A stretch of DNA of 64,000 nt from G965247475 sp965247475 (GTDB lineage: Bacteria; Chloroflexota; UBA11872), in contig OZ252016.1 in NCBI GenBank assembly GCA_965247475.1, forward strand, positions 1,612,001 through 1,676,000, written 5' to 3'. The position numbers were made by a program, and so were the translations under genes. Shown in pieces: positions 49,165 through 57,936 of this stretch (positions are counted from its first letter, which is position 1; the number at the start of each line of letters is the position of its first letter). Below the pieces are notes generated by a model that was not told the origin of the DNA, did no database searches, and saw only the letters and a program-made list of their open reading frames with translations.

Positions 49165-50652
49165 GTGCTCGTCAACCCCGGCGATTTGACCTGGATCCTC
49201 CCGGAGCTGGTGGTTGCCATCAGCGGGATGCTCCTGCTGGTATGGACGGCGGCGACGCGCAGCGACGATCGATTCGGCGCGGTCGCGCTGGTCGTGCTGG
49301 CCAATACGCTGGCGGGCGTGCTGTTGCTGATGCGACAGCCGCCCGAGGCGCAGCCGCTCGAGGTATTCAACGGGCAGCTCGTGATCGATGGGTTCTCGAT
49401 CTTCTTCCGGGCGCTGTTCCTGATCGTCGCGACGCTCGGCGTTGTATTCGCGTCCCAGCGGTTCGAGCGCATCCCGTTCGTCGAGATGGCGGCGATGATC
49501 CAGTTCTCGCTCGGCGGAATGATGCTCATGGCGGGCGCGGTGGACTGGGTGATGCTGCTGGTCGCGCTCGAGCTGATGGCGATTCCGGTCTACGTGCTGG
49601 CCGGGTTGACACGGTTTCGCCTCGGGTCGGTGGAAGCGGCGATGAAGTACTTCGCACTGGGCGCGTTCGCCTCCGCAGTGCTGATCTACGGGATTGCGTG
49701 GGTCTACGGGCTCACCGGAACGACGTACCTGCCGGAGGTGGCGGCTCGGATCGCCGAGCTCGGCCCCGAGCCGTGGGTGCTGTTCGCCGTGGGCGTGATC
49801 CTCGTCGCGATGGGTTTCAAGGTCGCGGCGGTGCCGTTCCACGCTTGGACGCCCGATGCGTACCAGGGCGCGCCCACGCCGCTGGTGGCGTTCATCTCGG
49901 TGGGGCCGAAGATCGCCGCGATGGCCATGCTGGCGCGGATCCTCGGGCTGGCGTTCGAGCCGGTGGCGGCCAACATGGCGGTCGCGATCGCGGGCATTGC
50001 CAGCGCCACCATGATCGTCGGAAACCTGGCGGCGATCGCGCAGTCCGACATCAAGCGCATGCTCGGATACTCCAGCATCGCGCACACGGGCTACATGCTC
50101 GTGGGTCTGGCGGCGGTGGTGCAGTCGGGCGACGGTGTGTCGCTCATCGGCCTGCCGTCGGTGCTCTTCTACGGGTTCGTGTATGCGCTCATGAACTTCG
50201 GGGCATTCGCGGTCGCGCACGTGGTCGAGTACCAGACCGGCAGCACGGAGATCGAGGCGTTCCGAGGTCTGGCGAGGCGGTCGCTGCTGCCGGCGGTGGC
50301 GATGGCGATCTTCATGTTCTCGCTGACCGGAATCCCGCCGCTGTCCGGGTTCCTCGGCAAGCTGTTCATCCTGCAGTCGGCCGTCGAGGCCGACTTCGGA
50401 TGGCTCGCAATCCTGCTGGTGGTGACGTCGGTCGTGTCCGCGTTCTACTACCTGCGCGTGGTCGTGATGATGTTCATGGAGGAGGCGCCAGAGGCGGTCG
50501 GGGCCTCGGGCGGCGCCGCGGCCTCGGCGGTGGTGGCCGACACTCACGCGGGGGTGATCACGGCGGTGGCTGGCGCAACGCTGGCGTTCGGGATCGTCGG
50601 CGGCGGTCTCCTGGCCTGGGCGCAGCAAGCCGTCGAGACGGGACTGATCTAG
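49165..50652 (+). CDS. nuoN: Complex I subunit N
   Basis: 495-residue antiporter-like subunit that closes the operon. Blocks: VALELMAIPVYVLAGL, the Lys-bearing AAMKYFALGAFASAVLIYGIAW, FKVAAVPFHAWTPDAYQGAPTPLVAFISVGPKIAA (residues about 220-253) and IAQSDIKRMLGYSSIAHTGYMLVGL. GTG start 1 base after the nuoM stop. A repeat-bearing convergent gap follows. Confidence 0.96.
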   Translation: MLVNPGDLTWILPELVVAISGMLLLVWTAATRSDDRFGAVALVVLANTLAGVLLLMRQPPEAQPLEVFNGQLVIDGFSIFFRALFLIVATLGVVFASQRFERIPFVEMAAMIQFSLGGMMLMAGAVDWVMLLVALELMAIPVYVLAGLTRFRLGSVEAAMKYFALGAFASAVLIYGIAWVYGLTGTTYLPEVAARIAELGPEPWVLFAVGVILVAMGFKVAAVPFHAWTPDAYQGAPTPLVAFISVGPKIAAMAMLARILGLAFEPVAANMAVAIAGIASATMIVGNLAAIAQSDIKRMLGYSSIAHTGYMLVGLAAVVQSGDGVSLIGLPSVLFYGFVYALMNFGAFAVAHVVEYQTGSTEIEAFRGLARRSLLPAVAMAIFMFSLTGIPPLSGFLGKLFILQSAVEADFGWLAILLVVTSVVSAFYYLRVVVMMFMEEAPEAVGASGGAAASAVVADTHAGVITAVAGATLAFGIVGGGLLAWAQQAVETGLI

Positions 50653-50676
50653 GCACCGACCGGGACCGAGGGAGGG

Positions 50677-50692
50677 GCGGTTCGCGAACCGC
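50677..50692. repeat. 16-bp perfect palindrome after nuoN
   Basis: GCGGTTCGCGAACCGC is a perfect palindrome 25 bases after nuoN, 27 bases before copy 2 of the 44-bp repeat. Probably part of the bidirectional end of the nuo and acpP transcripts. Confidence 0.55.
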
Positions 50693-50718
50693 GCTTACAA
50701 GGCCAGCCACCCCACTGG

Positions 50719-50762
50719 GTTCATTCGTTCCATCCGGGACATCCCGACCTGAAGGTCGGGCC
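50719..50762 (-). repeat. 44-bp dispersed repeat, copy 2
   Basis: Inverted relative to copy 1 at 23690-23733, matching it at 39 of 44 positions by hand count. The palindromic end (CCCGACC/GGTCGGG) lies next to acpP. Both copies sit in convergent intergenic gaps. Confidence 0.65.
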
Positions 50763-50781
50763 ACCCCGCCGAGCGCGCGGC

Positions 50782-51021
50782 TCAGGCCGACGCGAGGTGT
50801 TTGTCGATGTAGCTGACAGCGTCCTGGACGGTGAATATCTGCTGAGCATCCTCGTCCGGGATGGTGATGTCGTACTCGTCCTCAAGCGCCATGATGAGCT
50901 CGACCTGATCGAGCGAATCGGCGTTGAGATCGTCAACAAATCGCGACCCGATCTTCACGTCCTCGCTCGGGACATCGAGTTTGTCCACGACCACAGTGAT
51001 GACTCGATCAAGCGTCCCCAC
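50782..51021 (-). CDS. acpP: Acyl carrier protein
   Basis: Carries growing acyl chains on a phosphopantetheine arm. The GTG at 51021, with GAGAGG about 6 bases upstream, gives 79 residues, the usual length. The attachment serine is S36 in DDLNADSLDQVEL. The four-helix acidic pattern is intact (EDEYDITIPDEDA). The 5' end overlaps the bioY stop by 14 bases. It is the last gene of the fabF-accB-bioY-acpP run. Confidence 0.95.
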   Translation of the reverse strand: MGTLDRVITVVVDKLDVPSEDVKIGSRFVDDLNADSLDQVELIMALEDEYDITIPDEDAQQIFTVQDAVSYIDKHLASA

Positions 51022-51646
51022 GGAATGCCTCTCTTCGCAGTCCGGCGCTGCTGGCGATCGCCGCCGCAAACCCGGCCTTTAACACATCAAACCAGACAAA
51101 AACCCCTGCGCCGACCAACCAGGCGTTCCCCCAGGGGTTCGCTTCGTCGGTCGCCAGCAGATAGTACAGGGCGAGGTGATTGACTCCAAAAACGTAGATC
51201 ACGGGGACACCCGCGAGAGCCGCCACCAGCTCAACGCGAAGGAAGCGCGCGATCACGCCACGGCCGCCTTCACCACCAGCGTCCTGGCGACGGCTGAGCC
51301 ACCGCGCGGCCAGGCCGACGACGAACGCCGCGATCACGAAGCCGTAGATGTAACCAGCGGTCGGCGTGAAGAAGTAGGCGGGACCGCCGCCGCGAGCGAA
51401 CACGGGTGCGCCCGCAAAGCCAATGATCGCGTAGAGCGCCATGGCCGAGGCGCCGCGCCACGGCCCCAGCAGCAGGCCCGTGAGCAGCACAAAGAGGACC
51501 TGGAGCGTGTATGGAACGGGATCGGCTTCGATCTTGGCTTGCGCGGCGGGGATCATCATGAGCGCGAAGCTCACGATCAGCAGGGCGTCGAACAGCGCGT
51601 TCTCGAGCGGGCGTCGCGCCAACCGGCCGCGCACGACCGCCGTCAC
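51008..51646 (-). CDS. bioY: Biotin transporter BioY (ECF S component)
   Basis: Substrate-binding membrane protein for biotin uptake. The 212 residues hold about six spans and the family block PVPYTLQVLFVLLTGLLLGPWRG (residues about 43-65), ALYAIIGFAGAPVFA and FFTPTAGYIYGFVIAAF. The energising EcfA/EcfT subunits are not in the window; BioY can also work alone in some bacteria. Its placement between accB and acpP links biotin uptake to fatty-acid synthesis, as AccB must be biotinylated. It overlaps acpP by 14 bases. Confidence 0.9.
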   Translation of the reverse strand: MTAVVRGRLARRPLENALFDALLIVSFALMMIPAAQAKIEADPVPYTLQVLFVLLTGLLLGPWRGASAMALYAIIGFAGAPVFARGGGPAYFFTPTAGYIYGFVIAAFVVGLAARWLSRRQDAGGEGGRGVIARFLRVELVAALAGVPVIYVFGVNHLALYYLLATDEANPWGNAWLVGAGVFVWFDVLKAGFAAAIASSAGLRREAFRGDA

Positions 51647-51662
51647 CTCGGCATCGCCTCAG

Positions 51663-52103
51663 TCACATCGGACCCCGCTCGTGCTGAGCATCCGCGTCGA
51701 GGACGATCAGCGCCTGACCGGTTGTGACGGTATCACCGCTGCGGACAAGGATGCCAGCGACCTGGCCCGACCGGTCGGCGGTGACCTCGTTGAACACCTT
51801 CATGGCCTCGATGAGCCCAACCACCTGGCCCTCGACCACCTGGTCGCCAATCCGCACGTACGGCTCCGCGCCGGGTCGCGACGTGGCGAAGTAGGAGCCG
51901 GCAATGGGACTGCGTACGACGTGACCCTCCGGTCGCGGATCGCGAGGGACGGCGGGTGCGCCCGCGCCCGCTGCCGGGTGATGGGCCGACCGCGAGGAGC
52001 GCCGCACGTAGATTCGCTCCGCGCGAATCCTTATGTCGAGTTCCGCTAGATCGAGGCGACGCATCACGTCAAGCATCGCGCGCACGCGGGCGACGATATC
52101 CAT
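51663..52103 (-). CDS. accB: Biotin carboxyl carrier protein of acetyl-CoA carboxylase
   Basis: Holds biotin on K102 in LIEAMKVFNEV, within a C-terminal biotinyl domain (about residues 62-142). The N-terminal part (MDIVARVRAMLDVMRRLDLAELDI) matches the AccB start, so I chose the ATG at 52103 over the upstream TTG at 52136. A short Ala/Pro linker joins the two parts. The product is 146 residues. BioY follows 16 bases downstream, while the AccC partner lies about 10 kb away on the same strand. Confidence 0.94.
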   Translation of the reverse strand: MDIVARVRAMLDVMRRLDLAELDIRIRAERIYVRRSSRSAHHPAAGAGAPAVPRDPRPEGHVVRSPIAGSYFATSRPGAEPYVRIGDQVVEGQVVGLIEAMKVFNEVTADRSGQVAGILVRSGDTVTTGQALIVLDADAQHERGPM

Positions 52104-52154
52104 CAGTCCACGGCGGACCGGCTCGCCGAGCGCCAACGCCGGCGGTCGGCGCGG

Positions 52155-53396
52155 CTAGGGACGTCCAACGATGAGCGAGGCGTTGTGCCCGCCGAAACCG
52201 AAGCTGTTCGACATGACGTAGCGCACGTCGAGCTCACGGGCCTCGTTGGGCACATAGTCCAGATCGCACTCCGGATCGGGGATTTCGTAGTTCGTTGTGG
52301 GCGGGATCGCGCCGTCCCGAATGGCGTTGATGCACAGGATCAGCTCAACCGCGCCGGCGGCGCCGATCAGGTGGCCGGTCATCGACTTGGTGGAGCTGAT
52401 CGGCGTGTCAATCACCGCTCCGTCGAACACGTCCTTTAGGGCCCTGGTCTCCGACACGTCGCCCAGCGGCGTCGATGTTCCGTGCGCGTTGACGTAGTCG
52501 ATGTCCTCCGGGTTCAACCGAGCCTTGCGCAAGGCCTTCTGCATCGCTCGCCGCGCGCCCGCGCCGTCCTTGAGCGGCTGTGTGATGTGGAAGGCATCGG
52601 CCGAGGCGCCATAGCTGACTATCTCGGCGTGAATCGTGGCGCCGCGCGCCGCGGCATGCTCGGCGCTCTCGAGCACGACGACGCCCGCGCCCTCCCCAGC
52701 CACGAATCCATCGCGCTCGCGATCGAAGGGACGCGAGGCATGCGCCGGGTCGTCGTTGCGGGTCGAGAGCGCACGTCCAGCGCAGAACCCGGCCAGACCG
52801 ATCGGTGTGATCGCCCCTTCGGAACCGCCGGCCACCATCGCAACCGCATCGCCGCGCTTGATTACCTCGGCGGCTTCCCCGATCGCGTCGGCGCCGCTGG
52901 CGCAGGCCGAGACGATCGCCAGATTGGGCCCTTCCAAGCCGTGCTCGATCGAGATCATCGCGGCGGCCATGTCGGTGATGATCTCCGGGATCAGGAACGG
53001 GCTGACGCGCGAAGGCCCGCGATCGCGGAGCACGTTCGTCTGCGTCTCGAGGAAGACGAGGCCGCCGACGCCGCTACCCACGTAGGAGCCGATCTCGCCG
53101 CGGTTTTCGTCCGTGACCTCGAGCCCGGCGTGCGCGATCGCCTCGCTGGCGGCGACCAGCGCGAACTGCGTGAATCGGTCGGTTCGGCGCGCCAGCTTGG
53201 CACCCAGATGCTCGACCGGATCCCAATCAAGAACCTGAGCGGCAATCTGCGAGGCGAAGTCGGCGGGGTCGAAGGCGACAATGCGGGAGACGCCGTTCTG
53301 GCCCTCGAGGGCGGCGCGCCAGGTCTCTTCGGCGTCGGCGCCGAGCGGCGTGACCGCGCCAAACCCTGTCACGACGACCCGCTTGGTGGGTGGCAT
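52155..53396 (-). CDS. fabF: Beta-ketoacyl-ACP synthase II
   Basis: Condenses malonyl-ACP with acyl-ACP in fatty-acid elongation. The thiolase-fold triad is visible: Cys in LAIVSACASGADAIGEA, and two histidines in NAHGTSTPLGD and STKSMTGHLIGAAGAVELI. I prefer the ATG at 53396, which gives the family opening RVVVTGFGAVTPLG close to the start; a GTG at 53423 would add 9 residues. The product is 413 residues, normal for FabF. It heads the fabF-accB-bioY-acpP run and is divergent from fabH. Confidence 0.95.
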   Translation of the reverse strand: MPPTKRVVVTGFGAVTPLGADAEETWRAALEGQNGVSRIVAFDPADFASQIAAQVLDWDPVEHLGAKLARRTDRFTQFALVAASEAIAHAGLEVTDENRGEIGSYVGSGVGGLVFLETQTNVLRDRGPSRVSPFLIPEIITDMAAAMISIEHGLEGPNLAIVSACASGADAIGEAAEVIKRGDAVAMVAGGSEGAITPIGLAGFCAGRALSTRNDDPAHASRPFDRERDGFVAGEGAGVVVLESAEHAAARGATIHAEIVSYGASADAFHITQPLKDGAGARRAMQKALRKARLNPEDIDYVNAHGTSTPLGDVSETRALKDVFDGAVIDTPISSTKSMTGHLIGAAGAVELILCINAIRDGAIPPTTNYEIPDPECDLDYVPNEARELDVRYVMSNSFGFGGHNASLIVGRP

Positions 53397-53641
53397 TGAC
53401 GCGCTCGCCCGGGCGCTGCTCACGACGGCGTCACCGGGACCAATGACGTGCGTCCGAGTATATCAGTGAGGTTTGGGGCGGCCCGCAGGGCGGAGACGGC
53501 GAGGATCGAGCGGCCCTGACGACCGCGATCGCGGTCTCGCGTGCGCGACCCCTCGCCGGCGCGGCGGGCGCCCGTTATGCTGGCCGGGCGCCAGTCGGGG
53601 ACGGGCACGGCTCTGCCGGTGCCCGCGCTCAGGGGGCCCTG

Positions 53642-54709
53642 TTGAGCAACGCCGCGACCATCGTGGGTTGGGGGAAAGCCCTGCCCCGTCTGGTTCGAAC
53701 GAATCGTGATCTCGAGTCGATGGTCGATACGACGGACGCCTGGATCGTGGAGCGCACGGGCATCCGCGAGCGCCGGATCGCCGGCAAGGGCGAGACGACC
53801 TTCAGCTTGGGTCTCGCGGCGGCGACGGGGGCGCTGGAGGTCGCGAAGCTCGAAGGCGGCGACGTCGATCTGGTAGTCGTGGCCACGCTCACCCCTGAGT
53901 TCGGGGTGCCGGCCACCGCCAGCCTGATTCAGGAAGCCATCGGCGCGTCGAGCGCTGGCGCGTTCGACATCAACGCAGCGTGCGCGGGATTCGTGTACGC
54001 GATGTCGGTGGCGAAGGGGTTGATCGAGTCCGGCGCGCATCGCAACGTGCTGATCGTGGGCTCTGACACGATGTCGCGGATCGTCGACTGGACCGACCGC
54101 TCGACCTGCGTGCTCTTCGGCGACGGCGCCGGAGCGGTGGTGATGCAGGCGTCCGACCGGCCGGGCGGCATCCAGAGCGTGGCGCTCGGATCGGACGGGG
54201 CAGGCGCGGAGCTGCTGTATGTGCCGGCCGGCGGCAGCCGAACGCCGGCGAGCACCGAAACGGTCCGCCGCGGGATGCACTACCTGGCGATGGATGGGCG
54301 CGAGGTCTACAGGTTCGCGGTGAAAGCGACCGCCCGCGCGGCGCGCGACGTGATCGGCCAGGCCGGTCTAACCGCGGACGACGTGGATCTGTTCATTCCC
54401 CATCAGGCCAACACTCGCATCATCGCGTCCGCGGCACGATCGCTCGGTCTGCCGGACGAGCGGGTCTTCATGAACGTCGAGCGGTACGGCAACACGGCGG
54501 CGGGCTCGGTGCCGATTGCGCTCTGCGAGGCGATCGAGCAGGGGCGCGTCAAGCCTGGGGATCAGGTGGTTCTGGTCGGGGTCGGCGGCGGACTCGCGTG
54601 GGCGGCCGCAGCGATGGAATGGACCGCCGCCACCCCGGGTGAGCCGACGGCGGTGCGAGTTGCCGAGTCCCAGCTGGCGACCTTCGGGGGCGGCGGGAGC
54701 CGCGGCTAG
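53642..54709 (+). CDS. fabH: Beta-ketoacyl-ACP synthase III
   Basis: Starts fatty-acid synthesis by joining acetyl-CoA and malonyl-ACP. The Cys-His-Asn triad is complete: C114 in NAACAGF, His in FIPHQANTRI, and Asn in YGNTAAGS. The 355 residues begin at TTG 53642; the C-terminus carries about 20 extra residues beyond the usual GGGLAWAA end. A candidate -10 (TATGCT) lies near 53576 in the 245-base divergent gap with fabF. Its stop codon overlaps the stop codon of the convergent aminotransferase gene. Confidence 0.94.
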   Translation: MSNAATIVGWGKALPRLVRTNRDLESMVDTTDAWIVERTGIRERRIAGKGETTFSLGLAAATGALEVAKLEGGDVDLVVVATLTPEFGVPATASLIQEAIGASSAGAFDINAACAGFVYAMSVAKGLIESGAHRNVLIVGSDTMSRIVDWTDRSTCVLFGDGAGAVVMQASDRPGGIQSVALGSDGAGAELLYVPAGGSRTPASTETVRRGMHYLAMDGREVYRFAVKATARAARDVIGQAGLTADDVDLFIPHQANTRIIASAARSLGLPDERVFMNVERYGNTAAGSVPIALCEAIEQGRVKPGDQVVLVGVGGGLAWAAAAMEWTAATPGEPTAVRVAESQLATFGGGGSRG

Positions 54710-55902
54710 GCCAGCTCGGAGGTCAGCGCGGCGACCAGCCGGCCGGTGGCCTCGGTGATCTGGTCCTCAGGAAGATAGCTGTAGGCCAGCCGGATGTGCC
54801 GCCGATCGAGCCCGTCCGCGTAGCAATGATGGCCGGCCAAATACGTGACGCCGTGCTCCTCGGCGGCCGACCGCAGCCGCTCGCTGTCCGCGCCCTCGGG
54901 CAGGGTGAGCCATAGAAAGAAGCCGCCGCTCGGGCGGCTCCACGTGCAGCCGAGCGCCTCGAGCGGCGCCAGCGCGTCGCGCATCGAGTCACGGCGGGAC
55001 CGGTACAGGCGGCGCAAATCGGGCAGGCGCTCGTCCAGCGCTCCGGACTGCAGGTACTCAGCGGTGACCCAGGCGGCAAACGGGCTGGTGGCGTTGTCGG
55101 CCTTGAGCGCCGCCATGCGGTCGATGTCCTCGGCGCCGGCGATGGCCCAGCCGAGTCGCATGCCGCCGGCCACGAGCTTGGAGAAGGTGCCCGTCTTGAT
55201 TACTCGCGCGGGGCCGGCGACGTGGTACAGGGCCTCGTTGCGATCCCCGTCGAAGATGAGATCGCCGTAGGCGTCGTCTTCGAGAAAGAGCAGGTCCAGC
55301 TGCTCCGCCACGCCGGCGAGCGCGCGCCGCCGCTCCATCGACGCGCTGGTCCCGACGGGATTGTGAACCGTGGGCATGGTGTAGACGAGTTTCGAGTCGC
55401 GACCCTCGGCCCGCAGGCGCCGGACCGTTGCTCGGAGCGCATCGGGGTCGAGACCATCGGCGTCCATCGGAACGCCAACGACATCCAGGCCGATTCCCCG
55501 CAGGAACCAGAGCGTGCCGATGAAAGTCGGCGATTCGACGAGCACGGTTCCACCGGGCGGAACCAGCAGGCGGGCGGCGAGCACGATCGCCTGCGACGCC
55601 CCGGAGGTGATGATGACCTGCGTGGGATCGACGTCGATGCCCTCGGTGCGCCGCAGCCAGCCGGCCACGAATTCCCGCAGCGGCGCGGGCCCCGCGACCG
55701 GGCCGTACTGGAGCGCGTCGGCGTTGCGCGCCGTCATCAACCGGACCGCGGCCTCGGCGATGCCCGCGTACGGGAAGCTCGAGGCATCCGGGAAGCCGAA
55801 GGCCAGGCTGATCACACCCGGCCGCTGCATGGTCCAGCTCGGCCGGATGGGGTTCTGTTCCATCGCCTGCGCGATGGGGCTGTAGTAGGGATGTAAATCC
55901 AC
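54706..55902 (-). CDS. PLP-dependent aminotransferase, class I/II
   Basis: Fold type I aminotransferase of the 2-aminoadipate/MocR-related group. From the GTG at 55902 it has 398 residues. Blocks: ISLAFGFPDASSFPY, LQYGPVAGPAPLREFVAGWL, VIITSGASQAIVLAARLL, the Asn in VHNPVGTS, the Asp in FLEDDAYGDLIF, the PLP lysine in IKTGTFSKLVAGGMRLGW, and the Arg near IRLAYSYL. Related enzymes use 2-aminoadipate, branched-chain or aromatic amino acids; the substrate is not clear. A longer start at 55950 would overlap rsmG by 17 bases, and I consider it less likely. Confidence 0.85.
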   Translation of the reverse strand: MDLHPYYSPIAQAMEQNPIRPSWTMQRPGVISLAFGFPDASSFPYAGIAEAAVRLMTARNADALQYGPVAGPAPLREFVAGWLRRTEGIDVDPTQVIITSGASQAIVLAARLLVPPGGTVLVESPTFIGTLWFLRGIGLDVVGVPMDADGLDPDALRATVRRLRAEGRDSKLVYTMPTVHNPVGTSASMERRRALAGVAEQLDLLFLEDDAYGDLIFDGDRNEALYHVAGPARVIKTGTFSKLVAGGMRLGWAIAGAEDIDRMAALKADNATSPFAAWVTAEYLQSGALDERLPDLRRLYRSRRDSMRDALAPLEALGCTWSRPSGGFFLWLTLPEGADSERLRSAAEEHGVTYLAGHHCYADGLDRRHIRLAYSYLPEDQITEATGRLVAALTSELA

Positions 55903-55933
55903 GGCGGGCGATCCTATCGCAGGTTGAGGACCG

Positions 55934-56683
55934 TCAGCCGGTCGGGGCACGCAGCGGCCGCTTGCGTGGGCGTCCGTCGCGCCTGGGAAGCCGCGGCGGC
56001 GTGCGGGCGATCTTGGCGACCTGGACGATCAGCCGAGGCATACGCAGGCCCGGCCAGGACAGCTCATGGACCAGGGGAGGACGGCCGCCGCATTGGTCGA
56101 TGGCGTATTCGGCATCGGCGAGCTCGGAGCGCGCGGCGGCCGTCTTCATGGCCAGACACACGCCGCCGACCCGCACGAGCGGGAGGCAGAGCTCGGCAAG
56201 CGCGGCGAGCGGCGCGACCGCGCGCACGACCGCGACATCGAACGCCTCGCGCAGCGGTCCGCGGCCGGCGGTCTCCGCGCGTGCGGTGACGATCCGCATC
56301 GGGTGCGCCGGCAGAGCATCAGCCGCTCGGGCAAGAAACGCGGCGCGTCGGCGGGAGGCATCGAGCAGTGTCACTTGCAGGTCCGGTCGCGCGATCGCTA
56401 TCGGGATGCCCGGCAGCCCCGCCCCCGATCCCACGTCCACACATGTACTGATCGAACCGTCGCGCGGGAGCCGCGGGACGATCGACAACGAGTCGAGCAG
56501 ATGCTCGTCCACGCGCTGGACCGCGCCGGGCGACATCAGACCCTCGACCGCCGCCCGCGCCACCAGCAGTTCGCGATAGATCGCCAGCTCGGCCCAGGCA
56601 GCCTGGGTAAGATCGACGCCCAGATCGGTTGCCAGCTCGGTGAGCGCCGGCAGGGCGGACAGCGAGGTTCCGGTTGACTTCAC
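55934..56683 (-). CDS. rsmG: 16S rRNA m7G527 methyltransferase
   Basis: Methylates G527 of 16S rRNA with S-adenosylmethionine. The 249 residues contain the SAM-binding block CVDVGSGAGLPGIPIAIARPD, the following LLDASRRRAAFL, and the motif around VVRAVAPLAALAELCLPLVRVGG. The upstream segment RVDEHLLDSLSIV matches the family HLLDSL region. The start is GTG at 56683, whose 5' end overlaps the HIT gene on the other strand by 10 bases. The Arg/Pro-rich C-terminus extends beyond the usual end. Confidence 0.92.
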   Translation of the reverse strand: MKSTGTSLSALPALTELATDLGVDLTQAAWAELAIYRELLVARAAVEGLMSPGAVQRVDEHLLDSLSIVPRLPRDGSISTCVDVGSGAGLPGIPIAIARPDLQVTLLDASRRRAAFLARAADALPAHPMRIVTARAETAGRGPLREAFDVAVVRAVAPLAALAELCLPLVRVGGVCLAMKTAAARSELADAEYAIDQCGGRPPLVHELSWPGLRMPRLIVQVAKIARTPPRLPRRDGRPRKRPLRAPTG

Positions 56684-57189
56684 AGCGCCTCTGGAGCCCG
56701 TGGCGGATGGAATACATCGCCGAGGGCGAGCGAGCGGATTCGTCGTGCCCGTTCTGCGTGGACCGCGCGACGGCGGCCGCGCTGCCGGGCCTGATCGTGC
56801 ACGCCGGCGACCTGGCCTACGTGACGCTGAATCTGTATCCGTACAACAACGGTCATTTGTTGATTCTGCCGTATGGGCACGTGGCCGATCTGACCGATCT
56901 GAAGCACGGCGAGTCGGTCGAGTTGATGTCGCTGCTGATCGAGTCGCGGCGCGTGCTGCAGACGGCGCTGCGCCCCGAGGGCTTCAACATCGGCATGAAC
57001 ATCGGGGGGTCGGCGGGCGCCGGAATCCCGGAGCATCTGCACTTTCACGTGGTTCCGCGCTGGGGCGGGGATACGAACTTCATGCCGGTGGTCGGCGACA
57101 CCAAGGTCTTGCCCGAATCGCTGGAAGCAACCAAGGCACGGATCGTGGAGGCCTGGGCGACCGCAACCCCGGAGGGCGAGTCGGAGTAG
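56674..57189 (+). CDS. HIT-family nucleotide hydrolase/phosphorylase
   Basis: 171-residue histidine-triad protein. The catalytic block is EHLHFHVVPRW near residue 116-126. The N-terminal RLWSPWRMEYI and CPFCVDRA are typical of the bacterial HIT group close to Ap4A phosphorylase. That conserved N-terminus supports the TTG start at 56674, which has GAGG upstream. It may hydrolyse dinucleoside polyphosphates or adenylylated compounds. It is head-to-head with rsmG with a 10-base overlap. Confidence 0.92.
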   Translation: MTSQRLWSPWRMEYIAEGERADSSCPFCVDRATAAALPGLIVHAGDLAYVTLNLYPYNNGHLLILPYGHVADLTDLKHGESVELMSLLIESRRVLQTALRPEGFNIGMNIGGSAGAGIPEHLHFHVVPRWGGDTNFMPVVGDTKVLPESLEATKARIVEAWATATPEGESE

Positions 57190-57227
57190 GCAGTGGTGGC
57201 GCGGATAGCGACCCGAGCGCCGGCCGG

Positions 57228-57935
57228 TCAGGCCGCCACGCGCAGCGGGGCGGGTTCGAGCGGCGGCCGGAGAGTGTCCAGCAGCCCGAAATCGTCGGGC
57301 GGCCAGTACACCAGCCACACTTGTCCCACGATCGATCCAGCCGCGATCGAACCGAGGCGGCGTGAGTCTCGGCTCTGCATCCGGTTGTCGCCCATGACGA
57401 AGTACTTCTTCTCGGGCACATTGACCGCCGACATGTCCGACATCACGCTCGGCTGGAGGTAGCTCGCCTCATCCAGGCGCCGTCCGTCGACGAACAGAAA
57501 TCCGTCGCGGATCTCTACCGTCTCGGACGGCAGCGCCACGACGCGCTTGACCAGGTCCTCGGATGGATTGCTCGGCGATCTGAAGACGATGACATCGCCG
57601 CGCTCAGGTTCGTCGGCAATGTACGCAAGCTTGTTGACGAGCAGAAACTGCGAGCTGGCCAGCTCGGGAAGCATGCTCGGGCCCTCGACGCGGAAATTCT
57701 GGACGATCAGTCGTGTTGCAAAAAATATGAGCGCGGCGAGCAGCAAGGTCTCGGCGATCTCGAGGATGGCGTTGCGATTGCGGCCAAAGATGCGAATCCG
57801 GCTGCTCCCCTGCTTTGCGCAACCGATCCGACCGGGCTGCGACGAGCCCCGAAAGTATATTTGAGCGATGACCCCGTGGGCCGCCGGACCCGGGTGATCC
57901 GGGCCTGACGCCGCGATAGGCCGCGCCGGCGCCAT
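57228..57935 (-). CDS. lepB: Signal peptidase I
   Basis: Cleaves signal peptides of exported proteins outside the membrane. The 235 residues have one span (IAETLLLAALIFFATRLI, about 60-77), the serine S87 in VEGPSMLPEL, the general-base lysine K130 in LVKRVVALPSETVEI, and the box GDNRMQSRDSRRLG. The ATG at 57935 gives about 55 residues before the span, longer than most; no alternative start codon is available in that stretch. It shares a 44-base divergent gap with rluD that is filled by a perfect inverted repeat. Confidence 0.94.
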   Translation of the reverse strand: MAPARPIAASGPDHPGPAAHGVIAQIYFRGSSQPGRIGCAKQGSSRIRIFGRNRNAILEIAETLLLAALIFFATRLIVQNFRVEGPSMLPELASSQFLLVNKLAYIADEPERGDVIVFRSPSNPSEDLVKRVVALPSETVEIRDGFLFVDGRRLDEASYLQPSVMSDMSAVNVPEKKYFVMGDNRMQSRDSRRLGSIAAGSIVGQVWLVYWPPDDFGLLDTLRPPLEPAPLRVAA

Positions 57936-57936
57936 G

